Shown here: piece after piece, positions 43,326-53,032 of the stretch
How the letters are laid out: every line of letters starts with the position of its first letter
How positions within the stretch are numbered: the stretch's first letter is position 1
Source: Lachnospiraceae bacterium
Lineage (GTDB): Bacteria; Bacillota; Clostridia; Lachnospirales; Lachnospiraceae
Assembly (NCBI GenBank): GCA_009774175.1
Contig: VSNG01000018.1
Coordinates: 1-64,000 of the forward strand
Direction: 5' to 3'
DNA length: 64,000 nucleotides
Notes under the pieces: generated by a model
Database searches by the model: none
Seen by the model: only the letters and a program-made list of their open reading frames with translations
Told to the model about the DNA's origin: nothing
Made by a program: the position numbers and the translations under genes

Positions 43326-46300
43326 TCAGGACGCGTCAGCGCTTTCCTCTTCTGCTGCTTCTGCCGCCGCCTTTCTGGCCTTGCGCTTCCTGTGCATCTT
43401 ATGCACGATCAGCGCAATCACCAGAAGCAGTGCGGCCCCGCCTGCCACAAGATAAACAAGATAATCCATAAGGCCCTGATCCTTTACACTGGCCGCTATC
43501 TTCACGCTGTTTCCCTCAGCCGGGAAGAGGAAATACATTCCCATAAGTTCCGTTTCCGCTTTCCTCCAGCCGGCCGTATCCTGCACATAAATCTCGACGC
43601 CTTCCGTCTGTCCCCAGGGCGCCTGATAACGGATCTGGTGGGTTTTTGCGCCATCATCGGGAATTTCGATCTGCCAGCACTCCGTCAGCTCTTCCGCCTC
43701 TTCCTCTCCGGGAAGGATCACCAGCTCGCTTCCCGTCCCCAGCTTCTCAACGGTAATCGCATCCTCTTTTGCAAACATGCCGTCCACCAGAACAGACGAC
43801 TGGTTATTCTCCCGTACCCAGCTTCCCGCCAGCGTGGTCAGATACCGCACGTACTCTACCGTCACGTCCTCATCAACCCGGACGTCCACAAGCTCCTTAT
43901 TATCCCAGTCGGCATAAAATCCTTCCTTCGCGGGAATGGTCGGATATTTTTCCAAAGCCACACTGCCGCCATAAGGACATTCAACAGTGCCCACTTCCTC
44001 ATCGTCCGCATAAAAGGTAATCTTCATCTTTCGGAATCTGGAAGGAAGCCCCTCCGTCTCCAGCAATGTGGCGTAGCTTACAGGCTCCGCCCTGCCGCTG
44101 TAGCTGATCCGGTCAATGCCCGCCATTTCGTCCGATACAAAGAAATTATCCGTAACCTCCGCGTTGTCGGTAATTTTACCCGCAATCGCGCCGGAAAAAG
44201 CGTCGGCCTCCTTCACCTTTACCATGGCGCGGCAGCTTTCTATTCCAAATCCGTATCCGGCAATTCCGGCCACATATTCCCCGCCGGACACTGTACATTT
44301 TGCGTAACTGTTTTTGATATGGGACAGGGAATGCCCCGCAATACCTCCCACATAATCGCCCGCCGTGCTCTCAATTCTGCCGTAATTCTCACAGCGAAGC
44401 ACCATGCCCATCTCCTGCAGGCCGCAGACGCCGCCGGCATAGCTCTTCTGGGCTGTGACATTTCCCTGATTCACATTCTGTCTGAGCACGCATCTTGTGA
44501 GGAAGGTGGAGTTTGCCCTGGCATCGTCAAGTCCCGTTATATCGCTCTCCAGGTCGAAATCATACTCAATGGCCATCGTGCCGGCAATACCCGACACATT
44601 CAGGTCAGCCTCCACCTTGCCGTTATTGATACAATCGGCAACCGTGGAATCAATACATTCCTCCGCGTTCTCCTCCGACTCGTCCTCGTAGATATTGGAG
44701 TAATCCATATCCAGCACGCCGTCCATGGCGTCCGTATACAGCCGCATAATCTCGCTGAACTCATCGTTGATATCGGACAGATCGTCATTTATCACGTCTC
44801 CGCTGGCGCTCATCTCATCATTCAGGTAACCCATGTTCTCGGAAATGTTTTTCAAATTGGAGTTCAGGCTTCCCGTGGTGGAATGGTAGTCCTCTCCCAA
44901 TCTCGGAAAAACGATATCTTCCTTGTCATTAAGGGTCTTTAGAATATCCTTTGTCCCTTCTCCTGCATCCTCCAGATTGCCTGCGGCATCCTTCGCGTAA
45001 TCAACCGCATCGCCCAGCTGCTCCCTTGCTTCCTCCGTCATCTCGCTCGTATATCTGGCAGCAATATCCGTCATGACCGCCAGATAGTCTTTCATATCAT
45101 CCGAATAATTCGAGCCGTGAGCTTCCAAATATTTATCGTCCGCGTAACTGCTTGCAGACCGCGCTATCTCGCGGGCGTGACCGGTCATATCGGCAGCGGC
45201 AGCCTCCTGTACCTCACGATCCGCATCATAATGGGTCGTGTGGCTGCTGTCGGTACACGGAAATTCATCTCCCGTCTCCATATGTACCCAGCCGCTGATC
45301 CCAATATAGTGCTCCGGCACATCATCAAAATCAAGACTCGAATCAAAGTCCCAGTCGCCCATTCCGCCAGGCTTTAAGTCATACTCCCTGTCGCTTCTGT
45401 CCGCCGCTTCTTTGGCTATAAAATAATTCTCATAAGCATCCGTCGCATCCGCCGCATATCCTGCGTGCTCTTTTCCGCCCTTTTCTATGGCCGCTTTGGC
45501 ATCCTCGTACAGTACCTGTTCCTCCGGCGGCATATACTGGTAGATGTCCATAGCCCTGACCATATCTCCAAGCTCGTCAGCCGTATCCTTCACATCCGAG
45601 GCCGCGTCCGTCATATGGTCAAGGACGCCATCGTCCTTTGCCGTTTCATCCAGCACATAGTCAAAGCGGTTCACCGCCTCATTGACGGAATCCATCATGC
45701 TGTCCGTCCAGTCTATGGTTCTGTCCGCCAGAATATTGGTATCATCAATCGCTCTGTCCGCAAATCCACGGATTACGGAAAGACGATTGGAAACCACATC
45801 TGATCGTTCGCCCGCATCATCCAGCATTTTTTCAATCTGATCGTGCATGGTGTCAATGTGATCTGACAGCTGTAAAACAATATCCTCCGTCAAATCAATC
45901 GCTATGTATGGCTCCGCCTGTCCCACAATACCGCCCACATCCTTACGGCCGTATACCTTTCCCTTATTGGCGCAGGAATAAACGTAACCCGACTGCCGGC
46001 CCACAATGCCGCCCGTATTGTAGCCCACATGCTCATAGCCGACAGTGCCCTCGTTTACGCAGTTTTGTATGATGCCTGTTGAGAGTCCTGCAATACCTCC
46101 CGTATCCACAGTATTGTCCGTGGTGGAAAGCTTGTCGGCCTTCTCGTCCTCATCCCTGTCAAAAGAATTTAAAATTCCCGTGGTATACTGCTCCAGATTA
46201 ATATCTTCCAGAGATTTGGATTTATCTTCATTGGAGACATTGATGTCGGCCTTATTCAGACACCCGACAATATTTCCCACATTATCGCCGACAATGCCGC

Positions 46301-46961
46301 CCGTATAATGCGCGCCCGTAATTTCACCGACTGTCTCGCTGTCCATCAGTACGCCGCTGATCTCATTGTATCCGGCAATACCGCCCACATAGTCGCTTCC
46401 CTCCACCGTGCCGTCAAAGACGCAGTTCAGGATTACGCCGCTGTTATCTCCCACAATACCGCCTACCACCATCTGCTGTCCGGTAGGTCTGACAATGCCT
46501 TCCAGCCTCAGATTGGCGATAACCGCCGACTTCTGGGTATAATTAAACAGGCCCACATAGGAAATCGGATCCCGCACCGTAAAGCCGCTGATCGTATGTC
46601 CCTGCCCGTCAAAATAACCGCCGAAGGTGGGAATGGAGACAAAGCTCTCTCCTGACAGACTGATATCCTCCGTCAGAAAAACCTTCTTATTCTGGGACCA
46701 GGTATCCAGCCAGCAGTCCCGCGCAAACTCCTTGAGATCCTGCGCGTTTTCTATATAAACCGTTTCCCACTGAATCTCTTCGTCCTGGTAGGAATCAATC
46801 ACCTCGTTGGCGTCCTCCACGCTGGCGACCTTTTCCTCCTCTTCGCTTTCCTCTTCCTCCGCCTGCGGCTTTTCCTCCGCAGCCGCCACAGGCTGTACCG
46901 GGAAAGCGCTCAGGATCACTGCTGCCGAAAGCAAAAGGGCTGTCACTTTTTTCTTACTCAT
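43326..46961 (-). CDS. GLUG-repeat surface protein anchored by a C-terminal membrane helix
   Basis: A 1211-residue exported protein. Signal peptide 1-28, then a Glu-rich stretch (28-45). GLUG-type repeats (GGIVGDNSG, GGIAGYNEI, GGIVGRQSG and others) form beta-helix-like sections at about 155-350 and again near 815-930. Between them (about 350-760) lies a long Asp/Ala-rich helical region with repeated DM/DT-rich stretches. A folded C-terminal portion is followed by one membrane helix near 1165-1187 and a basic tail. It is a cell-surface protein, perhaps an elongated rod or a mechanical coupler. Its start overlaps the stop of the MMPL transporter gene by 8 bp, so the pair acts together in some way not yet known. 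Confidence 0.8.
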   Translation of the reverse strand: MSKKKVTALLLSAAVILSAFPVQPVAAAEEKPQAEEEESEEEEKVASVEDANEVIDSYQDEEIQWETVYIENAQDLKEFARDCWLDTWSQNKKVFLTEDISLSGESFVSIPTFGGYFDGQGHTISGFTVRDPISYVGLFNYTQKSAVIANLRLEGIVRPTGQQMVVGGIVGDNSGVILNCVFDGTVEGSDYVGGIAGYNEISGVLMDSETVGEITGAHYTGGIVGDNVGNIVGCLNKADINVSNEDKSKSLEDINLEQYTTGILNSFDRDEDEKADKLSTTDNTVDTGGIAGLSTGIIQNCVNEGTVGYEHVGYNTGGIVGRQSGYVYSCANKGKVYGRKDVGGIVGQAEPYIAIDLTEDIVLQLSDHIDTMHDQIEKMLDDAGERSDVVSNRLSVIRGFADRAIDDTNILADRTIDWTDSMMDSVNEAVNRFDYVLDETAKDDGVLDHMTDAASDVKDTADELGDMVRAMDIYQYMPPEEQVLYEDAKAAIEKGGKEHAGYAADATDAYENYFIAKEAADRSDREYDLKPGGMGDWDFDSSLDFDDVPEHYIGISGWVHMETGDEFPCTDSSHTTHYDADREVQEAAAADMTGHAREIARSASSYADDKYLEAHGSNYSDDMKDYLAVMTDIAARYTSEMTEEAREQLGDAVDYAKDAAGNLEDAGEGTKDILKTLNDKEDIVFPRLGEDYHSTTGSLNSNLKNISENMGYLNDEMSASGDVINDDLSDINDEFSEIMRLYTDAMDGVLDMDYSNIYEDESEENAEECIDSTVADCINNGKVEADLNVSGIAGTMAIEYDFDLESDITGLDDARANSTFLTRCVLRQNVNQGNVTAQKSYAGGVCGLQEMGMVLRCENYGRIESTAGDYVGGIAGHSLSHIKNSYAKCTVSGGEYVAGIAGYGFGIESCRAMVKVKEADAFSGAIAGKITDNAEVTDNFFVSDEMAGIDRISYSGRAEPVSYATLLETEGLPSRFRKMKITFYADDEEVGTVECPYGGSVALEKYPTIPAKEGFYADWDNKELVDVRVDEDVTVEYVRYLTTLAGSWVRENNQSSVLVDGMFAKEDAITVEKLGTGSELVILPGEEEAEELTECWQIEIPDDGAKTHQIRYQAPWGQTEGVEIYVQDTAGWRKAETELMGMYFLFPAEGNSVKIAASVKDQGLMDYLVYLVAGGAALLLVIALIVHKMHRKRKARKAAAEAAEEESADAS

Positions 46962-49476
46962 GATCTGCCACCTCCCTGCTGGCCGCCTCCTCAGACAGGG
47001 ACGCCGTCAACTGCCGGTATTCATCCTCCGAAATCTCCGTCACATCTCCCGCCTCCACATAAGCGCTTACATTACCTCTGACAATGGCGCTCATGGTGCC
47101 TGTCACAACACCGTTGATTCTGCCGCGCACCAGTCCGTCCACTCTCATAAGGCCGGTCGCGTTCTTTGTGCGGATCGGCATATTCATAACAAATGCGGTT
47201 TTTTCTATGATCTTATCGCCCACCAGAAGAATCTGCGGCAATACGAACATGGTCACAATAATGGATATGGTAGTTCCTCTTCCCAGACATTTTCCAATTC
47301 CGAAAATCGCCGCGTTGGAAGTCAGCTTACCGATTAAAAATCCTGCCACCACCATCATGGTTCCCGATGTGATGATCGTCGGGAAGGCCTGGTTCATGGA
47401 ATCAATAATGGACTGCCTTCTGCCGTTTGTCTCGCGAAGCTCCATGTACCGTCCCGCAATGACAATGGCGTAGTCGATGTTGGCGCCCATCTGTATGGAG
47501 CTGACAATCAGGTATGACATGAAGAAAATATTGTCCTGCTGCAACGCCGGGAACGAGAAGTTAAGCCAGATACAGCCCTGAATTACCGCAATCAGAAGCA
47601 CCGGCATACCCGCCGACTTAAAGGTAAACAAAAGCACCACCAGCACAGCCAGAATGGATACCACATTATTGACCAGATTATCCCGGCCGAAAGTCTTTTG
47701 CAGATCGTACTGGCTCACCGATTCGCCGCAGACCAAAATTTTGCCGTCATAATATTTCTCCGCGATCTCGTGCATCCTGTCGATAAAGGCAAAGGTCTCC
47801 TCGCTCTCCTCGGGCAGCGTCAGATACACCAGCATACGGCTGTAATTTTCACCCTGTAACTGGTTCTTCGCAAAATTCATGGAATCGAAGGCGTCGTCCA
47901 GCGTATCCTGTAAATCATCTTCCAGCGTGACGTATCCTTCCTCCACCTCGTCGTGGACGAACATAAACATGTCAATCAGCGACACCTTATATTCCGGAAG
48001 CCCATTGACTACCTTGGCGTAATCTTCATCGTTCACCGCATAAGCCGCATATACCAGCTCCGCCACTTCGTAATCCAGATCAATCAGCTCCGAAAACTGC
48101 CTCGGCGTCAGTTTATCCGTCAGACAGTAACCGTCCATTGCCTCTATATTGGCAAGGCCCATCGCATAATCCACTTCGGGACAGGCCTCCAGTTCCTCCA
48201 GAAGCTTTGCCTCGTTCTCATAGTCTCCTGTCGGTACAATGAGCGCCACCATATTGCTGGAGCCGAAATTCTCCGTCTGCATCTCCTCCGTCTTCTGCAC
48301 GCTGTTCTGGATCGGCGGCGTAATCGTCGAATCGCCGAACACATAGGGGCATTTGCTGGAAACGGTATAAGCTCCCACAATGACAAGCACAAACAGCGGC
48401 GCGACGATAAATCTCGTCGCATAGTCAAACTTACCCACAAAGGGGATGTCCGGTATAAAGTTCTTATGTTTGGTGTTATCCATCAGTTTGGAAAACAGCA
48501 TAATCACGCCCGGCATCAGCAGGAACACGGAGCCCAGCGCAAGGAAAATGGACTTGATCAAACACACGGACAGATCCGGCCCCATCTTGTACTGCATAAA
48601 GCCCATGGCGATCAATCCGCCAATAGTAGTCAGGGAGCTGCCGCAGATCTCCGGAATCGCCTTGCTTAAAGCTATGATAATCGCCTCTCTGGATTCCAGA
48701 TTAGCATGCTCCTCCTTGTATCTGTTTAACAGGATAATGGCATAATCCACAGACAGGGCAAGCTGCAGCACAACGGTAACGGAATTGGACACAAAGGAAA
48801 TTGTGCCGAAAATGAAATTCGTTCCCATCTGTAAAATGGCCGCCGCCACAAAGGTGATGAGCAGAACCGGCACCTCCGCATAGGCCTGGGACGTGAGCAG
48901 AAGAACCGTCACAACCACGATTGCCACCAGAACAATGATGACATTCATCTCCTCGGCAATCAGCTCCGCCTCAATATCCCCCAGCGTTGTAGCCAGATAA
49001 TAGTCATAGCCGTCAAGCTCCTCCTTGACACGGTCCAGCACTTCCAGACACTTATCGTCCTTCTCGTCATAATCAAAAGTAATATTATAGTAGGCGGAAC
49101 CGTTGTTGTAATGCTCCTCCTGATTTTCCAGATCATCCTCATCCACAAACTCAACCTGAAAAATGCCGGGCATAAATTTCAGCTTCCGCTCGACAGACAC
49201 CGCCTGCTCATACGACAGGTTCGCAACCATCACGTTACAGGTTCCGTATGTAATAAACTCTTTCTCCATCAGATCCAGACCCTGCTTTGTCTCTGTAGAA
49301 TCCGGAAGATAGTGGGACATGGAATTTTCCACGTTAACCCAGTTTCGCGACACGGCGGAAAAAATAATCAGGATGCCAAACAATAAAAAAAACAGGTTTC
49401 TCTTATCCACAATAAATCCGCAGATTTTGAGCATCGCCTGATTTCCACCTTTATTTTCAGTTTGTTCCTTTTCCAT
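46954..49476 (-). CDS. MMPL/RND-family transporter
   Basis: An 840-residue protein with the two-fold RND topology: TM1 near 18-38, an extracytoplasmic domain (about 40-180), TM2-6 (about 185-345), TM7 near 358-375, a second extracytoplasmic domain (about 380-600) and TM8-12 (about 610-755), with a polar C-terminal tail of about 85 residues. Characteristic stretches are SVDYAIILLNRYKEE in the first half and GANIDYAIVIAGRYMEL in the second, each holding the charged residues used for proton coupling. MMPL relatives export lipids or polyketides, but the substrate cannot be read here. A near-consensus promoter is at 49508-49536; AGAGGAG lies ten bases before the ATG. Confidence 0.87.
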   Translation of the reverse strand: MEKEQTENKGGNQAMLKICGFIVDKRNLFFLLFGILIIFSAVSRNWVNVENSMSHYLPDSTETKQGLDLMEKEFITYGTCNVMVANLSYEQAVSVERKLKFMPGIFQVEFVDEDDLENQEEHYNNGSAYYNITFDYDEKDDKCLEVLDRVKEELDGYDYYLATTLGDIEAELIAEEMNVIIVLVAIVVVTVLLLTSQAYAEVPVLLITFVAAAILQMGTNFIFGTISFVSNSVTVVLQLALSVDYAIILLNRYKEEHANLESREAIIIALSKAIPEICGSSLTTIGGLIAMGFMQYKMGPDLSVCLIKSIFLALGSVFLLMPGVIMLFSKLMDNTKHKNFIPDIPFVGKFDYATRFIVAPLFVLVIVGAYTVSSKCPYVFGDSTITPPIQNSVQKTEEMQTENFGSSNMVALIVPTGDYENEAKLLEELEACPEVDYAMGLANIEAMDGYCLTDKLTPRQFSELIDLDYEVAELVYAAYAVNDEDYAKVVNGLPEYKVSLIDMFMFVHDEVEEGYVTLEDDLQDTLDDAFDSMNFAKNQLQGENYSRMLVYLTLPEESEETFAFIDRMHEIAEKYYDGKILVCGESVSQYDLQKTFGRDNLVNNVVSILAVLVVLLFTFKSAGMPVLLIAVIQGCIWLNFSFPALQQDNIFFMSYLIVSSIQMGANIDYAIVIAGRYMELRETNGRRQSIIDSMNQAFPTIITSGTMMVVAGFLIGKLTSNAAIFGIGKCLGRGTTISIIVTMFVLPQILLVGDKIIEKTAFVMNMPIRTKNATGLMRVDGLVRGRINGVVTGTMSAIVRGNVSAYVEAGDVTEISEDEYRQLTASLSEEAASREVADHE

Positions 49477-49507
49477 CTGGAAACAACTCCTCTCTTATTC
49501 AAGAGGA

Positions 49508-49536
49508 AATATAGCATTGTCACTGGCTTTTGTCAA
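49508..49536 (-). promoter_or_regulatory. Promoter of the MMPL-GLUG operon
   Basis: On the minus strand TTGACA (49531-49536), a 17-bp spacer and TATATT (49508-49513) form a near-consensus sigma-A promoter 32 bp upstream of the MMPL start. Confidence 0.75.
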
Positions 49537-49587
49537 TTATCTTCAGGCCCGGTCTTTACATTCGCTCAATTTTGTACAGTCCGCTTC

Positions 49588-49616
49588 TTTACAAATAAAT
49601 TTCTTTTTTGTACACT
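49588..49616 (+). promoter_or_regulatory. Promoter of the ktrB-ktrA operon
   Basis: TTTACA (49588-49593), a 17-bp spacer and TACACT (49611-49616) stand about 44 bp before the potassium-transporter start. The divergent promoter of the MMPL operon is 50-80 bp away, so both are in the same 183-bp gap. Confidence 0.6.
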
Positions 49617-49659
49617 ATAGCTGTATCGGAAACTGTCTGATACAACAGAGAGGTTATTT

Positions 49660-51021
49660 ATGAAAAAAAGATTTCGCATTGACCTATCCACAACCCAGAC
49701 TATTATGCTGAGCTTTCTGCTTGCCATTCTGGCCGGAAGCTTTTTCCTTGCCCTCCCCGGAAGTTCCGCAGACGGGCAGGCAGTTCCCTATGTAGACGCG
49801 CTGTTTACAGCGGCTACCTCCATCTGCGTGACGGGGCTTGTTACGCTCCCTACCGTCACCACATGGAGCGTTTTCGGACAGATTGTCATTCTGATTCTGA
49901 TCCAGATCGGCGGCCTCGGCATCATTACCATCATGTCCGGTCTGATGATCAGCCTGCACCGCCGGATCGGCATGCGGGACAGACAGCTTATTCAGGACGC
50001 ATTTAACCTGAATACCCTTTCCGGCATGGTTAAATTCATCAAAAAAGTACTGCTTGGCACCTTCATGGTAGAGGGCGTCGGCGCGCTTCTCTATATGACG
50101 GTATTTATACCGCAGTACGGTCTCCACGGCATATGGATTTCCCTGTTTAACGCCGTATCCGCTTTCTGCAATGCGGGAATGGATATTCTTTCGGAAAACA
50201 GCCTGTGCGAATATGTACACAATCCTCTGGTCAATACCGTGACGGCCCTGCTGATTATCATGGGCGGCATCGGATATATTGTCTGGTGGGATGTGGTTCG
50301 GGTATGCAAAAATCTTAAAAAGCAGGGCTTAAAGTGTTTTCGCACCCTGACTCTGCACAGTAAAATCGCCCTTTTCATTACAGCGCTTCTCCTGCTTTCC
50401 GGCACAGCCGCCTTTTTTGTTTTCGAGTATGATAATCCTCTTACCCTGGGCTCTTACTCTCTGCCCGAAAAAATACAGGCCGCCTTCTTTCAGTCCGTAA
50501 CCACCAGAACCGCGGGATTTGCAACCGTTCCCCAGCAGAATCTGACAAACGCTTCCGCTTTTATTTCCATATTATTAATGTTTATCGGCGGCTCGCCGGT
50601 GGGAACGGCCGGGGGTATAAAAACCGTCACCATCGCCGTCCTTTTTGTGGCGGCGTTTGCCACAATAAAAAATAAGGAAGACGCCGTTCTTTTCCAGCGC
50701 AGGATCTCCAAACAGGCCATCAACAAGGCTGTGGCCGTGGTATGCACTTCCTTTCTTATTTTATTTGCCTCCACGGTGCTCCTTGCCGCCATCACTGACG
50801 CTGCCGCTCTCGACATCGTTTACGAAACTGTCAGCGCCACGGCTACGGTAGGCCTGACAAGAGACCTGACGCCCAAACTAAATATGATGGGTAAAATCAT
50901 TATTATAATAACCATGTATCTGGGCAGGGTCGGGCCCATCTCCCTGATGGTGGCCTTCCATACCAGAAAAGAAGACAGAAACATGATCAAAAATCCAACC
51001 GAGGAAATCAGTGTAGGCTGA
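49660..51021 (+). CDS. ktrB: Potassium uptake membrane subunit (KtrB/TrkH family)
   Basis: A 453-residue potassium transporter of the TrkH/KtrB family, with four pore repeats. The selectivity-filter regions visible are TSICVTGLV, SAFCNAGMD, TTRTAGFATV and SATATVGLT, each with the conserved Gly. It imports K+ using the membrane potential and, in KtrAB systems, Na+. The following gene encodes the regulatory RCK protein (KtrA), 32 bp downstream. AGAGAGG lies six bases before the ATG. The length fits KtrB rather than the longer TrkH of proteobacteria. Confidence 0.9.
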   Translation: MKKRFRIDLSTTQTIMLSFLLAILAGSFFLALPGSSADGQAVPYVDALFTAATSICVTGLVTLPTVTTWSVFGQIVILILIQIGGLGIITIMSGLMISLHRRIGMRDRQLIQDAFNLNTLSGMVKFIKKVLLGTFMVEGVGALLYMTVFIPQYGLHGIWISLFNAVSAFCNAGMDILSENSLCEYVHNPLVNTVTALLIIMGGIGYIVWWDVVRVCKNLKKQGLKCFRTLTLHSKIALFITALLLLSGTAAFFVFEYDNPLTLGSYSLPEKIQAAFFQSVTTRTAGFATVPQQNLTNASAFISILLMFIGGSPVGTAGGIKTVTIAVLFVAAFATIKNKEDAVLFQRRISKQAINKAVAVVCTSFLILFASTVLLAAITDAAALDIVYETVSATATVGLTRDLTPKLNMMGKIIIIITMYLGRVGPISLMVAFHTRKEDRNMIKNPTEEISVG

Positions 51022-51053
51022 GAAAACTGACCACACACAGAATGGAGATTATT

Positions 51054-51704
51054 ATGGGTATGAATCAATCTTATGCAGTATTTGGACTTGGCAGATACGG
51101 AAGGGCTGTGGCCAAGGAGCTTGCGGAAAGCGGCGCAGAAGTTCTCGCCGTGGATCTGGACGAAGATATCGTCAACGCCGCCAGCGTGGAAATTCCCTAT
51201 TGCAAATGCGCGGATATCACTGAAGCCGAAGTAATCAAACGGCTTGGCATCGCCAACATCGACGTAGTGATTATCGCCATGGCCACCAATCTGGAGGCAA
51301 GCGTGCTGGCCACCATGCTATGCAAGGAAATCGGCGTAAAAACCGTTATCGCGAAATGTTCCAGCGAAATGCACCGCAAAATTTTAAGTAAGGTGGGCGC
51401 AGACCGCGTCGTATTTCCCGAAAACGAATCCGGCATCCGGCTGGCCAAAAATCTGCTAAGCTCCGGCTTTGTCGATATTATGGATCTCTCAAACGACGTT
51501 TCCATGGTGGAGCTGTCCGTCAAACCGGAATGGGAAGGAAAAACCCTGATTGAGTTAAACCTCAGAAAAAAATACTCCATAAACGTAGTGGCCATCATTG
51601 AGGACAAAAGCGTCCGCATTGATATCGATCCCGAAAAACCCCTACTGCATTCCATGCGGCTTATTGTGATTGCAGACAGGACGAAACTGACAAGGCTGGC
51701 CTGA
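51054..51704 (+). CDS. ktrA: Potassium uptake regulatory subunit (KtrA/TrkA family)
   Basis: A 216-residue cytoplasmic RCK protein. The N-terminal Rossmann fold has GLGRYGRAVAKEL (nucleotide loop) and the acidic end of strand 2 in AVDLDED; the C-terminal RCK_C domain covers about 135-215. It gates KtrB in response to ATP/ADP or NAD-type ligands; this is the known role of the family. ATG at 51054 is chosen because GGAG stands six bases upstream; ATG at 51042 overlaps that site. A terminator hairpin overlaps the stop codon. Confidence 0.9.
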   Translation: MGMNQSYAVFGLGRYGRAVAKELAESGAEVLAVDLDEDIVNAASVEIPYCKCADITEAEVIKRLGIANIDVVIIAMATNLEASVLATMLCKEIGVKTVIAKCSSEMHRKILSKVGADRVVFPENESGIRLAKNLLSSGFVDIMDLSNDVSMVELSVKPEWEGKTLIELNLRKKYSINVVAIIEDKSVRIDIDPEKPLLHSMRLIVIADRTKLTRLA

Positions 51705-51714
51705 CGCCAGCCTT
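51692..51714 (+). terminator. Terminator after ktrA
   Basis: A 9-bp perfect stem AAGGCTGGC (51692-51700) / GCCAGCCTT (51706-51714) with a 5-nt loop followed by TCTGCTTTCC. The T-run is weak, so termination may be partial. Confidence 0.6.
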
Positions 51715-51765
51715 TCTGCTTTCCGCATCCCCATATCATTTCCTCTTTTCTCCCCTCGATTACAA

Positions 51766-51785
51766 TGTCACATCAAAATGTGACA
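51766..51785. promoter_or_regulatory. Palindromic operator candidate upstream of the sugar transporter
   Basis: TGTCACA (51766-51772) and TGTGACA (51779-51785) form a 7-6-7 palindrome, about 75 bp upstream of the expected transcription start. A TATAAT at 51840-51845 is the likely -10; there is no good -35, so an activator bound at the palindrome would make sense. CRP/FNR-type or NarL-type factors are possible readers. Confidence 0.45.
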
Positions 51786-51880
51786 GATGTCATAAAAAAT
51801 TCATTACAAAGGACAGGTGCCTCCCAAAAATAAATTGCTTATAATCAGATTATCATAAAAATTAAGGGAGGAAATGCAAG

Positions 51881-52936
51881 ATGAAGAAAAAAATTGTAAG
51901 CGCAGTTTTATGTACCGCAATGCTGGCAACCGTATTAGCAGGCTGCGGCAAAGAGGCAGCTCCGGCGGCGACTGAGCCCGCGGCAGAGGCACCCGCAGCG
52001 GAAGCGGAAGCTCCTGCGGCAGAGCCGGAAGCAGAGGCGCCCGCAGCAGAGGCAGAGGCGGAAGCTCCGGCGGCCAAGGAAGGCGGCAGACTGATCGGCT
52101 ATACCTGTATGGACGGCACCAATCCTTTCTTCGTAGCTCTGGAAGGCGCAATCAAAGAAGTAGTGGAAGCAAACGGCGATACCCTGATTTCCATGGATCC
52201 CGGTAATGACTCCAACACCCAGATCGACCAGATCGAGGATATGATTTCCAGAGGCGTTGATGTGATGTTCGTCAATCCGGTAGATGCGGACGGTATCATC
52301 CCGGCGCTTGATATGTTAAAGGACGCCGACATTCCGATGTTCGGTTTCGATACACAGGTTGGCGACATGAGCTACCTTGTTTCCTACGCAGGTTCCGATA
52401 ACTACAACGCAGGTTACGTGTGCGGTAAGGATCTGGCTGAAAAGTGCCCGGACGGCGGCGATATTCTGGTACTTGATTCCCCTACCATGCAGTCCGTAAC
52501 AGACAGAACAGACGGTTTCCTTGCAGCTCTCGAGGAGTCCGGCGTGACCTTCAACGTAGTTGGACAGCAGGATGCGCAGGGTAACCAGCAGGTAGCCAAC
52601 GAGAAGGCAACAGACCTTCTGACCGCAAGCCCTGATGTAATCGCAATCTTTGGCGGTAATGATCCTACAGCTCTCGGCGCATATGCAGCAGCGGATGCAG
52701 CGGGCGTATCCCCGATGATCTATGGCGTAGACGGTTCTCCTGATATCAAGGCTCTGTTAAAGGATACCATGATTGAGGGAACAGGCGCTCAGTCCCCGAT
52801 TTCCATCGGTCAGACCATCGCTGAGACCGCCTATCAGTGGCTGAACGGCGAAACTGTAGAAGAGTTTATTCCGATCGAAACATTCCTGATCACAGCAGAC
52901 AATGTTGATGAGTTCGGAACAGACAGCTGGCAGTAA
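51881..52936 (+). CDS. Sugar-binding lipoprotein (MglB/RbsB type)
   Basis: A 351-residue lipoprotein of the type-1 sugar-binding family (galactose, ribose and related). The signal peptide ends in VLAGC (Cys22), then an Ala/Pro/Glu repeat linker (about 28-68), then the binding domain with GYTCMDGTNPFFVALEGAIK, FGGNDPTALGAYAAA and IYGVDGSPDIKALL. It captures a sugar for the ATPase and permease encoded next. A hairpin terminator lies directly after the gene. GGGAGG is nine bases before the ATG. The sugar is not identifiable by sequence; the family includes galactose, methyl-galactoside and ribose binders. Confidence 0.88.
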   Translation: MKKKIVSAVLCTAMLATVLAGCGKEAAPAATEPAAEAPAAEAEAPAAEPEAEAPAAEAEAEAPAAKEGGRLIGYTCMDGTNPFFVALEGAIKEVVEANGDTLISMDPGNDSNTQIDQIEDMISRGVDVMFVNPVDADGIIPALDMLKDADIPMFGFDTQVGDMSYLVSYAGSDNYNAGYVCGKDLAEKCPDGGDILVLDSPTMQSVTDRTDGFLAALEESGVTFNVVGQQDAQGNQQVANEKATDLLTASPDVIAIFGGNDPTALGAYAAADAAGVSPMIYGVDGSPDIKALLKDTMIEGTGAQSPISIGQTIAETAYQWLNGETVEEFIPIETFLITADNVDEFGTDSWQ

Positions 52937-52955
52937 ACAGATTGTCCTATAAATG

Positions 52956-53008
52956 AAAAAGGCCTTGTTCTCAAAGTGCGATACACTTGCGTAGAGCGAG
53001 GCCTTTTT
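52956..53008 (+). terminator. Strong hairpin between binding-protein and ATPase genes
   Basis: AAAAAGGCCTTG (52956-52967) pairs with CGAGGCCTTTTT (52997-53008) over 12 bp, with an inner AAGTG/CACTT stem, ending in a T-run. It should terminate most transcripts after the binding-protein gene, with partial readthrough into the ATPase and permease genes. Confidence 0.8.
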
Positions 53009-53032
53009 AAAATAGGCAGGAGGTGGTTAGAG

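Noticed and set aside
43392..44942. A 516-codon open frame on the plus strand opposite the GLUG-repeat gene
   Set aside because: It mirrors the repetitive coding sequence on the minus strand, shows no domain, is His/Arg-rich as typical of antisense frames, and has no ribosome site.
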